This document shows positions 46,192-55,187 of a stretch of 64,000 nucleotides of DNA, piece by piece. Location of the stretch: the NCBI GenBank assembly GCA_050008465.1, contig JBEKMO010000014.1, positions 11,962-75,961 on the forward strand, in the 5' to 3' direction. The notes beneath the pieces are model-generated. The model made no database searches. It saw only the letters and a list, made by a program, of their open reading frames with translations, and was not told the DNA's origin. The DNA comes from Fen-330 sp050008465 (GTDB taxonomy: Bacteria > Acidobacteriota > Terriglobia > Bryobacterales > Bryobacteraceae). Made by a program: the position numbers and the translations under genes. The number at the start of each line of letters is the position of its first letter. The first letter of the stretch is position 1.

Positions 46192-47682
46192 CTACGCCGT
46201 CCGCCGTGCGACCACCACGGTGATGTCATCGGTGGCGAGTTGTCCGGCCGTCCATGTGGCGACGGCCTCGTGCACCGCCTTGACGATCGCCGCCGCGGGC
46301 TCGCCGCGCTTCTCGACGACGACTTCCTTCACCCGCTCGTCGAACTCCTCTCCCGCGGGATTGAACGCCTCGGTGACGCCGTCGCTGTACAGCAGCAGAA
46401 CGTCGCCCGGCGCCATCCTTGCGCGCTCTTCCTGATATCGAGCAGCCGCAAGGATGCCCAGCGGCGGGCCTCCGCCCTCCAGCAGCGCAATCTCTCCGTT
46501 CGGCCGGACCATGAACGGCGGGTTGTGCCCGGCGTTCGAGTAGGCCAGTTCCCCGCTACGCGGGTCAAGGACGGCGAAGAACAGCGTCACGAAACGGTTG
46601 GGCGGGCAGGCGCCCGCTATGCCGCGGTTCAGGCGGCCCAGCATCTCGGCCGTGTCGCCTGGGGTGTCGGCCAGCGCCTGCACTTTGGCCTGGAGGCTGG
46701 CCATCACCAGAGCGGCCGGCATGCCTTTGCCCGCTACGTCCGCGATCACGATGCCGATGCGGCCGTCCGGGTAAGCCAGGAAATCGTAGTAGTCGCCGCC
46801 CACGGTGCGGCAGGCGGCGTTGTATCCCGCCAGGTCCAGCCCGGCGACGGCCGGCGCCTCCGCGGGCAGAAGCTGGCGCTGGATCTCGGCGGCCTGCTCC
46901 AGTTCCGCGGCCATCGCTCTTTCCGCCTGCTCGGCTTCCGCCAGCCGCTCCCGCGCCATGCGCAGGCCGTCCACGTTGGGAGGGTTCGGGTCCTCGCTCG
47001 GGAGTTCGCGCTCGAACCGGTAGCCGATGTCCCGCACCGTCTGGATATAGATCGGATTGTGCGGGTCGGGCTCGATCTTCGCGCGCAGGGTGGTGACGCA
47101 ACGGTCCACGCTGCGCCCGGTCACGATGATCGAGCTTCCCCAGACCGCGTTCAGGATCTCGTCGCGGGTCAGGGCGCGGCCCTGCCGCATCGCGAAATGC
47201 GCCAGCAGCCGGAACTCCTTGGCGGTCAAAGGGACCTCGCGGCCGCCCCGGAACAACTTGTGAGCCGCCAGGTCCAACTCGAATTCGCCGAACCGGAATA
47301 CCTCGTCCTGCTTGGGCTGCGTGCGGCGGACCAGCGCGTTGGCCCGGGCCAGCAGCTCGCGAATGCGGAAGGGTTTGACCACGTAGTCGTCGGCGCCCAG
47401 GTTGAGTCCCAGAATGACATCCTCCTCCTGCCCTTTTGCGGTCAGCATCAGGATGGGGACCTCGGAACCCTGCTCGCGAACCGCGCGGCAGATCTCGTAG
47501 CCATTCACCTTGGGGAGCATGATGTCCAGCACGATCAGGTCGGGCGCGCCCTCCAGCGCCAATTGCAGCCCTCTCTCGCCGTCCGCCGCGGTCTCGACAA
47601 GGTATCCCTTGGAGGAGAAGTTATCCTTGAGTCCCCGCAGCAGGGCCGGATCGTCTTCGATGATCAGAACGCGGCTCTTCAT
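46192..47682 (-). CDS. Response regulator with winged-helix and PP2C phosphatase domains
   Basis: The product from ATG 47682 is 496 residues; its ATGA overlaps the kinase stop. Residues 1-115 are a receiver (VLIIEDDPALLRGL, Asp in LIVLDIMLP, LTAKG, K in VVKPFRI). About 130-225 is an OmpR-type winged helix (LTAKEFRLLAHFAMRQGRALTRDEILNAVWG ... RSVDRCVTTLRAKIE ... YIQTVRDIGYRFE). A short coiled coil (ARERLAEAEQAERAMAAELEQAAEIQRQLLP) leads to a SpoIIE/RsbU PP2C domain with RTVGGDYYDFL, VIADVAGKGMPAAL, YSDGVTEAFN and TDDITVVV. It could bind DNA and dephosphorylate a protein in response to one kinase. Confidence 0.92.
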   Translation of the reverse strand: MKSRVLIIEDDPALLRGLKDNFSSKGYLVETAADGERGLQLALEGAPDLIVLDIMLPKVNGYEICRAVREQGSEVPILMLTAKGQEEDVILGLNLGADDYVVKPFRIRELLARANALVRRTQPKQDEVFRFGEFELDLAAHKLFRGGREVPLTAKEFRLLAHFAMRQGRALTRDEILNAVWGSSIIVTGRSVDRCVTTLRAKIEPDPHNPIYIQTVRDIGYRFERELPSEDPNPPNVDGLRMARERLAEAEQAERAMAAELEQAAEIQRQLLPAEAPAVAGLDLAGYNAACRTVGGDYYDFLAYPDGRIGIVIADVAGKGMPAALVMASLQAKVQALADTPGDTAEMLGRLNRGIAGACPPNRFVTLFFAVLDPRSGELAYSNAGHNPPFMVRPNGEIALLEGGGPPLGILAAARYQEERARMAPGDVLLLYSDGVTEAFNPAGEEFDERVKEVVVEKRGEPAAAIVKAVHEAVATWTAGQLATDDITVVVARRTA

Positions 47683-49580
47683 GATCCGTCCACGGGAATC
47701 TCTACCTTGAATGTACTTCCGCTTCCCAGTTTGCTCTTGACGCTGATCGATCCGCCGTGCGCTTTCACGATGAACTCGACGATGCTGAGTCCGAGGCCGC
47801 AGCCTCCCGTGGCTCGCGACAACCGCTGGTCGGCCTGGTAGAACTTCCGGAAGATCTTCTTGGACTCCCGCGGGGAGAGGCCGATCCCGTGGTCCTCCAC
47901 CTCGAAACACAGGTGCTTGTTTACGGCGTAGGCCCGCACCGCGATCCGCTTCTCGCCGGGCGAGTACTTGTACGCGTTGTCGAGCAGATTCAAGAGTACC
48001 GTCACCAGCGCTCCGGCATCCGCTCGCAGGCGCGGAAGCCCGGGTTCCACCTTCACATCCAGAAGGCAGTCGGGCGGGTGGAACCGTTCGCCGGCTGCCT
48101 CCACCGCCCCGGCCACGATTTCGGTGGCGTTCGTTTCGGCCAGCTCCAGCGAATACTTGTTGCGCTCCATGCGCGAGAAGGTCAGGAAGTTCTCGATCAG
48201 CCGGCTCAGCCGGGCGTTCTCTCGCGCGATCAACTCCAGGTATTCGCGGGTCTTCACCAGATCCAGCGAGCCTTCCTCCAGCAGCGTATCCACCAGCACG
48301 CGCATCGACGCGAGCGGCGTTTTCAGCTCATGGGAGACCGAAGCCACCAGGTCCGTCTTCAGCCGCGCCAGCCGCATCTGCCGCTGGAGCAGTCGTGCGG
48401 CGACCAGCGCCGCAATCGCCATCACCGCGATCACCAGGAACCCGGTCCACAGATAGAGGCTTCTCTGAGGCTGTCCGAAGGACGCGGTGTCCGCGGGCAG
48501 AAGCGTGACCTGCCACCCGGGCAGACGCATTCCCAGGGGACTCGAACTCCCCTCGGGAGCCCGCGCTCCGGGCTGAGAGATGACCAGCCGCTGGTCCGAG
48601 ATCAACTGGCGCATACGGCCGAGCACGGTATCCGTGCCGAGCAGGGCCAGGACCCGCCCGTTGGCCGATCCCAGTTTCCAGATCCCCTCGAGAGCCGTCT
48701 CGCGCAGCGCGGCCTCAACTACCGGAGCCGGTTCCCTCTCCAGGTACCGCGCCGCCAACTGCTCCGCTTCGAAGGTCGGGAGTTCCGCCAGATCGCTAGG
48801 GAGTTTCAGAGCCCGCATCTCTCGCATCAGGAACAGCCGCTGGCTCCCCGAAAGCGGCGTGTTCTCGTAATCCAGGACCAAGGCCCTCAACCGGCGCGCC
48901 AGCGGCAGGAAGCGCCGGTCCTCGGGTTTCTTCATGAACTGTAACGCCATCAGGGTGGCATCGGCGGAGATCAGACGGCCTTGGAGGTCCGTTGCGCGGT
49001 CATAGTCGGAGCGCGCCACCAACTCAATCGCGGCCTCCTTGTTTCCGGTCCGAACCAGGCACCGGCCCTGCGCCTGCAAGGCCCGCGCGCGCAGGAAGGG
49101 ATCCGGCGCCGACCGGGCGATTGCGGCGTAGGCCTCCGCGGCGGCCCCCGGCGAACTCTCCTCCACCCGCACGGCCAGTGACCACTCGGCCCGCGCGAGC
49201 GCGGGGTCTTTCATGGGCGCCGCCGGCGGAGCGGGATAGGACAACCTCTTCTTCTCATCGAAGCAGACTACGGAATCGGCCAGGCCGGCGCCAATACACC
49301 GCGCGAACAGGGCCCCGCCGCTCGACTCGCGCGCCTGCTGGTCCAGCGCCGCCACGCTCCGTTCCCAGTTGCCCTCCAGCCGCTCGCGAATCGAGACCAC
49401 CTGGCTGCGATCGGCCTCGGCCAGCTTCTGGGCCACCGCCTGGCGCTGGTTGCTCATGGCTTCGTTCATGAACCACAACAGGCACGCCGTCGGGATCAGG
49501 ACGGCCAGCAGCAACAGCAGCAACACGGGCCACAACTCGCGGTTGTAGCCCGTTGCTCCGCTCAATCGGACCTGTTTCAC
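47679..49580 (-). CDS. Membrane sensor histidine kinase
   Basis: This 633-residue protein has a GTG start. TM1 (VLLLLLLAVLIPTACLLWF) and TM2 (YLWTGFLVIAVMAIAALVAARLL, about residue 380) enclose a 330-residue extracytoplasmic sensor of helical repeats. HisKA has SVSHELKTPLASMRVLVDTLL and the ATPase domain has LLNLLDNAYKYSP, FEVEDHGIGL and GGCGLGLSIVEFIVKAHGG. It overlaps the downstream regulator by four bases, so the two are partners. The upstream TPR protein gene ends seven bases before it. Confidence 0.92.
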   Translation of the reverse strand: MKQVRLSGATGYNRELWPVLLLLLLAVLIPTACLLWFMNEAMSNQRQAVAQKLAEADRSQVVSIRERLEGNWERSVAALDQQARESSGGALFARCIGAGLADSVVCFDEKKRLSYPAPPAAPMKDPALARAEWSLAVRVEESSPGAAAEAYAAIARSAPDPFLRARALQAQGRCLVRTGNKEAAIELVARSDYDRATDLQGRLISADATLMALQFMKKPEDRRFLPLARRLRALVLDYENTPLSGSQRLFLMREMRALKLPSDLAELPTFEAEQLAARYLEREPAPVVEAALRETALEGIWKLGSANGRVLALLGTDTVLGRMRQLISDQRLVISQPGARAPEGSSSPLGMRLPGWQVTLLPADTASFGQPQRSLYLWTGFLVIAVMAIAALVAARLLQRQMRLARLKTDLVASVSHELKTPLASMRVLVDTLLEEGSLDLVKTREYLELIARENARLSRLIENFLTFSRMERNKYSLELAETNATEIVAGAVEAAGERFHPPDCLLDVKVEPGLPRLRADAGALVTVLLNLLDNAYKYSPGEKRIAVRAYAVNKHLCFEVEDHGIGLSPRESKKIFRKFYQADQRLSRATGGCGLGLSIVEFIVKAHGGSISVKSKLGSGSTFKVEIPVDGS

Positions 49581-49587
49581 TGGCTGG

Positions 49588-51033
49588 TCACCGCAATTTT
49601 AGGCTCTCCAGAATCGGATCGAACCGCTTCTGGAACTTCTCGAGTTCACCCGGCTCGAGCCGGGCCTGAATTCGGGCGCTTAGCGATTCACTCTGCACCC
49701 AGGTCACATACTCTACTTGCTTGTGGTCCTTGACCACAGGATCGACAAGATCGGCGACGTAGCTGAGAGCCGAGCGCCCCCCAATCTGCCGGCTCTGCCA
49801 GCTTCCCTCCCTGACCTTGTAATCCTTCACCGACTCCGCCTGATTCCCGGCGAATTCCTCCGCCTGCGGTCTCAGCCCGCGCTCGATGGCGTCCTTCTGC
49901 GTCTGCTTCTTCTCCACACGAAGAGTGCAACTGGCAGTTGCTTGAGGATCGAGCAGAAGCACCGTGACGGGACCTCCGGGCTTGGATATGCCGGCGCCTT
50001 CGACCTTCATGGACAGCCAGTCCCCAGGGGCGGCAACCGAGAAGCCCATCCCGTCATCCCGGAACGTCCGCTGAGGACCGGGGTCGCCCGTCCTCGCGCG
50101 GCTCAACTCCGCCACCACTACACCGCTCGATTCCAGCTTCACGAGATAACGCGGGCCGTCCGTCGAAATCCAGAAGGTCTGGTTCAGCGCGTTCAATTGG
50201 ATCTTGTAGCACCGGAACTTGCCAGCGGGCACTTCGACATCCTCCGTCGCGACGACTTCAAAGCCGGCCTTAACCACCAGACCGGTTGGCGAGAGAATTG
50301 GCACGGTGACTTTGAACCCGGGCGCCAACGGCATTCGTCGCAGCAGGTAGAGCCACTCGTTGTTGTCATAGGTGGAGGCTTCCAGATCGATCGTGCGAGG
50401 GTTGTCCTGGCCCTTGGTCCAGATTCGCGCCTGCCGCCCCTGGTATTCCAGGCGAAACTGGCCCAACAGGTACTCGATCGAGGAGGAGACTGGCTTAAGG
50501 CTCTCTCGATCCATCGTGACTCGGCAGAGCTGTTGCATTCCCATGGTGTAGGTCCGGCTCTGGGCCAGCCAGCGATGCGCGGGATCTCCCGGCGCCGCAT
50601 CGATCGAGAACACTATCGCGCCCGCCGTCATGCCTCCCGCCAGCTTTATGTTCAGCTCCAGCACTTCGCCGTCCGTCCAGGGCGCCGGAAGCAGCTTCAG
50701 CCCCCCAGGCACGTGTTCCCGCGCCTTCTCTACCAGGTCTTTCTGCTCGGCATAGTTGTCGATGACCGCCTGGAACGCCTTGGCGGCCTCGGCCGTCTCG
50801 CCTTTGGCCAGCAGGCAGACCCCCAGCCGGTACTGCGCCTGGGCCGCGTAGCCCCGATTCTCCTTGGCCGTCGCCAGGAGCTGTCTGTAAATCTTCACCG
50901 CGCCGTCCAGATCCCCCAGGGTTTCCTGGGTGTAGATGCCTTTCTGGAGCAGCTCGGAAACGGTTTGCGCAGCGGCGGGTGATCCGGCGCTCAACGCCGC
51001 CATAAGCGCAACAGCAAGTACTGCCTTCTTCAT
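49588..51033 (-). CDS. Exported TPR protein of unknown function
   Basis: This 481-residue protein has a signal peptide (MKKAVLAVALMAALSAGSPAAAQ), TPR repeats at about 30-105 (GDLDGAVKIYRQLLATAKENRGYAAQAQYRLGVCLLAKGETAEAAKAFQAVI) and then a beta-rich domain resembling DUF3108 (about 120-310). The last part (GMGFSVAAPGDWLSMKVEG ... KSLKR) is a second domain of unknown type. It is first in the operon with the kinase and regulator, so it may supply the signal they sense in the periplasm. Confidence 0.8.
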   Translation of the reverse strand: MKKAVLAVALMAALSAGSPAAAQTVSELLQKGIYTQETLGDLDGAVKIYRQLLATAKENRGYAAQAQYRLGVCLLAKGETAEAAKAFQAVIDNYAEQKDLVEKAREHVPGGLKLLPAPWTDGEVLELNIKLAGGMTAGAIVFSIDAAPGDPAHRWLAQSRTYTMGMQQLCRVTMDRESLKPVSSSIEYLLGQFRLEYQGRQARIWTKGQDNPRTIDLEASTYDNNEWLYLLRRMPLAPGFKVTVPILSPTGLVVKAGFEVVATEDVEVPAGKFRCYKIQLNALNQTFWISTDGPRYLVKLESSGVVVAELSRARTGDPGPQRTFRDDGMGFSVAAPGDWLSMKVEGAGISKPGGPVTVLLLDPQATASCTLRVEKKQTQKDAIERGLRPQAEEFAGNQAESVKDYKVREGSWQSRQIGGRSALSYVADLVDPVVKDHKQVEYVTWVQSESLSARIQARLEPGELEKFQKRFDPILESLKLR

Positions 51034-51182
51034 CTCGTCTTCCTCTCTGAGAAGACTCTACAGACCCGATGTTACCCAATTGTAACCGCCAGGTCCTTTT
51101 TCAGCACCGGCCCAGCGGTCCCCCTCTTTTTTGCTGGAACTCCGGCTTGACTTCGGCGTCCAATGGAGTAGGAGGACCGGAT

Positions 51183-51392
51183 ATGAGCAACACGGCGAAT
51201 CGATTGAAGCTCTACGAGGCGATTCTGGCCCTCATCGAGCAGATGCGCGCGGAGACCGGTGACGAGTCTCTGGGCGCCTCCATCGAGCGTGTCGTTGTCG
51301 ACACCCAGTTCCGCGAACTCGAACGCGAGATCCTCGAGGACCCCGGCCCGATCGAGCCCTGGCTCATCCGCCGTCGCCGCGGCGAGGCCTAG
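51183..51392 (+). CDS. Small protein of unknown function
   Basis: The product from ATG 51183 is 69 residues, with AGGAGGACCG seven bases upstream. It reads MSNTANRLKLYEAILALIEQ then IERVVVDTQFRELEREILED, an acidic helical protein without membrane segments or cysteines. No family is recognised. It is divergent from the TPR gene and convergent with the GDSL gene. Confidence 0.65.
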   Translation: MSNTANRLKLYEAILALIEQMRAETGDESLGASIERVVVDTQFRELEREILEDPGPIEPWLIRRRRGEA

Positions 51393-51401
51393 CGTAGCGC
51401 G

Positions 51402-52160
51402 CTACCGCAGCGCCTTCTGAATCGCTGCTTCGGCTATCGGCGCCATCAGCTCGTAACCTTTGGTGTTCGGATGCAGCCCGTCCTCCGAATAGCCTTCTCG
51501 CAGCATGCCCTTGTCGTCCACCAGTGCCCCGTAGTAGTCCGCATAGACCGCGTGTGCTTTGGCGGCATATTCGCGCAACCACGCGTTTAGCTTCAGAATG
51601 TCCGCCGGCGGGCGGTGCTCGGTCTGCTTGCGCGCGGTGTAGTCGCTGACCGGCGCCACGGAGCACAGGATCACCTTGATGCCGTGTACCTGCGCAAGCT
51701 CCGTAATCGCCTGGATGTTCTCCCCGACCATCGCCGGCGTTTGCGGCCCGGTGTTTCGCGAAATGTCGTTCGTCCCGGCGAGAACGATGAGCGCGGCGGG
51801 CCTTAGATCGATCACATCGGGGAAAACGCGCACCAGCATCTGCGAGGTTGTCTGCCCGCCAATGCCGCGATTCACGTACGGCTTGTCCGGGAAGTACTGC
51901 GCCAGTTTCCAGCCGTCGGTGATGGAATCCCCGAGAAACACCACGCGCCGCGGGTCCGGTGACAGCGCCTTCAGCCGTTCGTTGTCCGCGTGATATCGGC
52001 CGAGCTGATTCCAGTCCTGAAGTTGATCGGCGAGACTCTGCGCCGTCCCTGGCAGGCAGCAATTCGCCTTCGGCGGCTTGAAGTCCTCCACCAACTGGCA
52101 CTCGGCGGCCGCGGGTAGCAGAAGCGCCGCGAAGAGAAGTCTTGGAACGTTACGGTGCAT
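51402..52160 (-). CDS. Exported SGNH/GDSL hydrolase
   Basis: The product from ATG 52160 is 252 residues, with GGGGAGG upstream and a signal peptide (RNVPRLLFAALLLPAAAECQ). Block I is VVFLGDSITDGW (nucleophile Ser), block II GIGGQTTSQML (Gly), block III VLAGTNDISRNTG (Asn) and block V SEDGLHPNTKGYELM (Asp and His). It is probably an esterase or acetyl-xylan-type deacetylase acting outside the inner membrane. Substrate cannot be read. Confidence 0.92.
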   Translation of the reverse strand: MHRNVPRLLFAALLLPAAAECQLVEDFKPPKANCCLPGTAQSLADQLQDWNQLGRYHADNERLKALSPDPRRVVFLGDSITDGWKLAQYFPDKPYVNRGIGGQTTSQMLVRVFPDVIDLRPAALIVLAGTNDISRNTGPQTPAMVGENIQAITELAQVHGIKVILCSVAPVSDYTARKQTEHRPPADILKLNAWLREYAAKAHAVYADYYGALVDDKGMLREGYSEDGLHPNTKGYELMAPIAEAAIQKALR

Positions 52161-52189
52161 TGGTCCTCCCCGGCCATTATGCCATCCTC

Positions 52190-52247
52190 GGGGACAGACG
52201 TCAGTGTCCCAAGCGTAGTTTGCGCGTGGACACTGCCGTCTGTCCCC
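52190..52247. repeat. Long inverted repeat between divergent genes
   Basis: Two 20-base arms, starting GGGGACAGACGTCAGTG at 52190 and ending CGTCTGTCCCC at 52247, are inverted copies matching at 19 of 20 positions around an 18-base loop. It occupies most of the space between the GDSL and YkgJ genes. As DNA or RNA it would make a strong hairpin. It resembles a BIME/MITE-like element and shares GGGGACAG with repeats at 3779 and 39294. Confidence 0.75.
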
Positions 52248-52267
52248 TCCTACACTGGAATCAAGCA

Positions 52268-52801
52268 ATGCAGCTCTCGCAACGGATCGATTCCGGCGAC
52301 CAGGCCCTCCTCCTGGCGGTGGATGCCGCGCTGGCCGAGGCCGCGCGCAGAAGTGGCCCCTGGCTGGTCTGCCGCCCGGGCTGCACCCCGTGCTGTATGG
52401 GCCCGTTTCCCATCACCCCCCTCGACGCCCACCGGCTGCGGCGGGGCCTCGCCGAACTCGCGGCGCGCGATCCCCAGCGCGCCGCCCGCATCCGCCAGCG
52501 CGCCGCCGCCGCCCGAAATGAAGACGACGAGCCCTGTCCCGCGCTCGCCCCGGAATCCGGCCTCTGCGAGCTATACGCCGCGCGCCCCATTATCTGCCGC
52601 ACCTTCGGCCCGTCGGTACGCTGCGGCTCCGGGGGCCTCGGTATTTGCGAATTGTGTTTCCAGGGCGCCAGCGACGCTGAAATCGCCGCCTGCGAGGTCG
52701 ACATCGACCCCGACGACCTGGAATCGGCCCTTCTCAAAGAACTGGAGCAGACCACGGGCGCGCGCGACGACACCCTGGTCGCTTCCGCCCTGGCCGGCTG
52801 A
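52268..52801 (+). CDS. YkgJ-family cysteine-cluster protein
   Basis: The product from ATG 52268 is 177 residues; a frame from 52142 would read through the inverted repeat. Eight or more cysteines are set as CRPGCTPCC near the N-terminus and CPALAPESGLCELYAARPIICR, CGSGGLGICELC later. This is the YkgJ/UPF0153 iron-sulfur or zinc-binding cluster pattern. Biochemical role is unknown. It is divergent from the GDSL gene. Confidence 0.82.
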   Translation: MQLSQRIDSGDQALLLAVDAALAEAARRSGPWLVCRPGCTPCCMGPFPITPLDAHRLRRGLAELAARDPQRAARIRQRAAAARNEDDEPCPALAPESGLCELYAARPIICRTFGPSVRCGSGGLGICELCFQGASDAEIAACEVDIDPDDLESALLKELEQTTGARDDTLVASALAG

Positions 52802-52839
52802 TCCTCGTGCTAACCTCTGTATTGCGATCGGAGGGATCA

Positions 52840-54030
52840 ATGGCCACTTCACGTCGAACGTTTCTGGCTGCTGCTTCGGGAGCCCCGGCGCTGCGGGCGT
52901 TACAGGGGTCGCCGGGCGACCGGATCCGAATCGGGTTGATCGGCGCCGGCGAGCGCGGCCTGGCTCTGTTCAGCGAGGTGCGCCGCTCGGGTGAAAACGC
53001 CGCCATCGTCGCGGTCTGCGACGTCTGGCGTGTGAACCGCGAAGCCATGGCCGCGCGCATCCAAGCGGCTTTCGGGGCCGCGCCGAAACAGACCACGCGC
53101 TACCAGGAGTTGCTGGCGATGAAGGAAGTCGACGCCGTTCTCATCGCCACGCCGGACGTTGGCCACCCGTGGATCCTCATCGACGCCGTCGCCGCCGGCA
53201 AGGACGTCTACGTCGAGAAGCCCTTCGCAATCTCCCTCGACGGCGCTACGAAGGCCTACGCCGCCGTGAAGCGCTCCAAACAAGTCGTCCAGGTCGGCAC
53301 GAACCGGCGCAGCGAGCCCGGCCTGATCGGGGCCGCCGCCGCGGTCCGGAGCGGCACGCTCGGCAAGATCACTCGAGTGGACATGGAGGTCCACTTCCAG
53401 GAGCCGCGCTGGGCGCGCGATTACTCGATGATCAAAGCGGAAGACGTCGACTGGGAGGCATTCTGCCTCGGTGGCCGCATCCAAAGGCCGTTCGACGCCC
53501 GGCTGTTCCGGCGGTGGCAACTGTTCCGCGAAACCACCAACGGCATCCCGGGCCTCTGGATGTGCCACTACATCGACGAAGTGCCCTGGTTCCTGGGAAT
53601 GCCTTACCCGACGAGCGCCGTCGCCCTCGGCGGCGTCTACCTGTGGAAGGACGGGCGCCAGACCTCGGATGTGTTCCAGGCAATGCTCGAATACCACGAA
53701 ACCCTGGTCACCTTCGCCATGAGCCTGACCAACGCGGCCGGCTGGCGCGACCTCTGGTTCGGCACGCGCGGCACTCTGGACGCCAGAGCGCTGAAAATCA
53801 CCGGCGAAGGCAGCCGGGCCCCCGACCGCATCGTAGACCCGACCCAGATCGAGACAAAGCCGGTGGAGTCCCACATGGCGAACTTCCTGCGCTGCGCGCG
53901 CAGCCGCCAGACGCCGCGCGCCAGCGTCGAGGCCGGCTTCTCGCACGCCGTGGCCTGTTGTATGGCAGCCTCCTCTCTGGAGACCGGCCGCCGGATCTCC
54001 TTCGACGCGGCCAAGCTCGAGATTCGATGA
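52840..54030 (+). CDS. Tat-exported Gfo/Idh/MocA family oxidoreductase
   Basis: The product from ATG 52840 is 396 residues (GGAGGG upstream), with MATSRRTFLAAASGAPALRALQG as a twin-arginine signal. The Rossmann domain reads RIGLIGAGERGLALFSEVR, and the EKP motif is KDVYVEKPFAISL. The C-terminal alpha/beta domain follows. Such proteins oxidise or reduce sugars with bound NAD(P) in the periplasm. It overlaps the next gene by four bases (ATGA), so sugar or sugar-acid breakdown with the next two genes is likely. Confidence 0.9.
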   Translation: MATSRRTFLAAASGAPALRALQGSPGDRIRIGLIGAGERGLALFSEVRRSGENAAIVAVCDVWRVNREAMAARIQAAFGAAPKQTTRYQELLAMKEVDAVLIATPDVGHPWILIDAVAAGKDVYVEKPFAISLDGATKAYAAVKRSKQVVQVGTNRRSEPGLIGAAAAVRSGTLGKITRVDMEVHFQEPRWARDYSMIKAEDVDWEAFCLGGRIQRPFDARLFRRWQLFRETTNGIPGLWMCHYIDEVPWFLGMPYPTSAVALGGVYLWKDGRQTSDVFQAMLEYHETLVTFAMSLTNAAGWRDLWFGTRGTLDARALKITGEGSRAPDRIVDPTQIETKPVESHMANFLRCARSRQTPRASVEAGFSHAVACCMAASSLETGRRISFDAAKLEIR

Positions 54031-55187
54031 CCCGCAGGCGCCTGTTGCAGTCCTTTGCCGCCCTGCCTTTCCTCAAGGACGCCCCGCCGATCCGCGCCAT
54101 CGAGGTGTTCCCGGTCCGCTACCCCGTCGACGGTTTCTTCAAGTTCTTCTCCAAGCCCGAGCGCCCCGCGGTGCTGGTCAAAGTGACTTGCGAGGACGGC
54201 GCCGTCGGCTGGGGCCAGAGCGTCCCGCTCCCCACCTGGAGCTACGAGACGCTGGAGTCGGCGACGGGCACGCTGCGCAACTATCTCGCGCCCGCCCTCA
54301 TCGGCAAGAACCCCACGGACCTGGCCGCCGCCCACGCCGCCATGAACAAGGTCATCGCGCCCTCCTACTCGACCGGGATGCCGATCGCCAAAGCCGGGCT
54401 TGACTTGGCTTTGCACGACGTCGCGGGCAAGCTCGCCGGCAAGAGCCTGCCGGAGCTTTGGGGCCGGAAGCCGCTCCAGCGAATCGCGCTGAGCTGGACG
54501 GTAAACGTCAAGTCGCTCGATGAGGTCGAGCCGCTGGTCGAGCGCGGCCGCCAGCGCGGCTATCGCCACTTCAATATCAAGGTCGGGCCGGACCCTGCAT
54601 TCGACGTGCCGCTCGCCAGCGTCGTGCGCCGCCTGGCTCCCGAGTCTTTTCTCTGGGCGGACGCCAACGGCTCCTATGATATGGAGACGGCTCTCCTGGC
54701 GGCCCCCAGGCTGCGCGACGCGGGAGTGGACGTCCTCGAGCAGCCCGTCCCGCCGAACCGCCTGAGCGGCCTGGCGGCCTTGAAGAAGCAGGGCGCGCTT
54801 CCTATCATCCTCGACGAAGGCGTGGTCTCCGTCGTCGATCTCGAAGAGTTCCACAAGCTCGGATTACTCGACGGAGTGGCCATGAAGCCGGCGCGCACCG
54901 CCGGGCTGTTCGATGCGCGCCGCCAGGTCGAGTATCTCGAGCGCAACAAGCTGATGTTTCTGGGCAGCGGCCTCACCGACCCCGACGTGTCCCTAGCCGC
55001 ATCGCTGGCCCTGTATGGGGCCTATGCCCTGCGGTACCCGGCTGCGCTGAACGGCCCGCAGTTCCTCTCCGGGTCGTTCCTGAAGCGGCCCTTTCGAGTG
55101 GAAGGAGGTGCTCTCAATGTGCCCACTGGTCCAGGCCTCGGTGTCGAGGTGGACGAACAAAAGGTCCGCGAGGCGGCGCATGATTAG
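54027..55187 (+). CDS. Mandelate racemase/muconate-lactonizing enzyme family protein
   Basis: This 386-residue protein begins MTRRRLLQSFAALPFLKDAPP, a short Tat-like signal without a strong cleavage site. The capping domain (VKVTCEDGAVGWGQSV) precedes an enolase-superfamily barrel. Ligand segments are HFNIKVGPDPAFD (KxK-type base region is degenerate), WADANGSYDM (Asp), LEQPVPP (Glu) and LDEGVVSV (Asp/Glu). It may dehydrate or racemise a sugar acid. It overlaps the upstream oxidoreductase by four bases and the DUF6807 gene by eight. Confidence 0.85.
   Translation: MTRRRLLQSFAALPFLKDAPPIRAIEVFPVRYPVDGFFKFFSKPERPAVLVKVTCEDGAVGWGQSVPLPTWSYETLESATGTLRNYLAPALIGKNPTDLAAAHAAMNKVIAPSYSTGMPIAKAGLDLALHDVAGKLAGKSLPELWGRKPLQRIALSWTVNVKSLDEVEPLVERGRQRGYRHFNIKVGPDPAFDVPLASVVRRLAPESFLWADANGSYDMETALLAAPRLRDAGVDVLEQPVPPNRLSGLAALKKQGALPIILDEGVVSVVDLEEFHKLGLLDGVAMKPARTAGLFDARRQVEYLERNKLMFLGSGLTDPDVSLAASLALYGAYALRYPAALNGPQFLSGSFLKRPFRVEGGALNVPTGPGLGVEVDEQKVREAAHD

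Noticed and set aside
53169..54026. N-terminal extension of the enolase-superfamily gene
   Set aside because: It reads the Gfo/Idh gene in another frame; the true start is ATG 54027.
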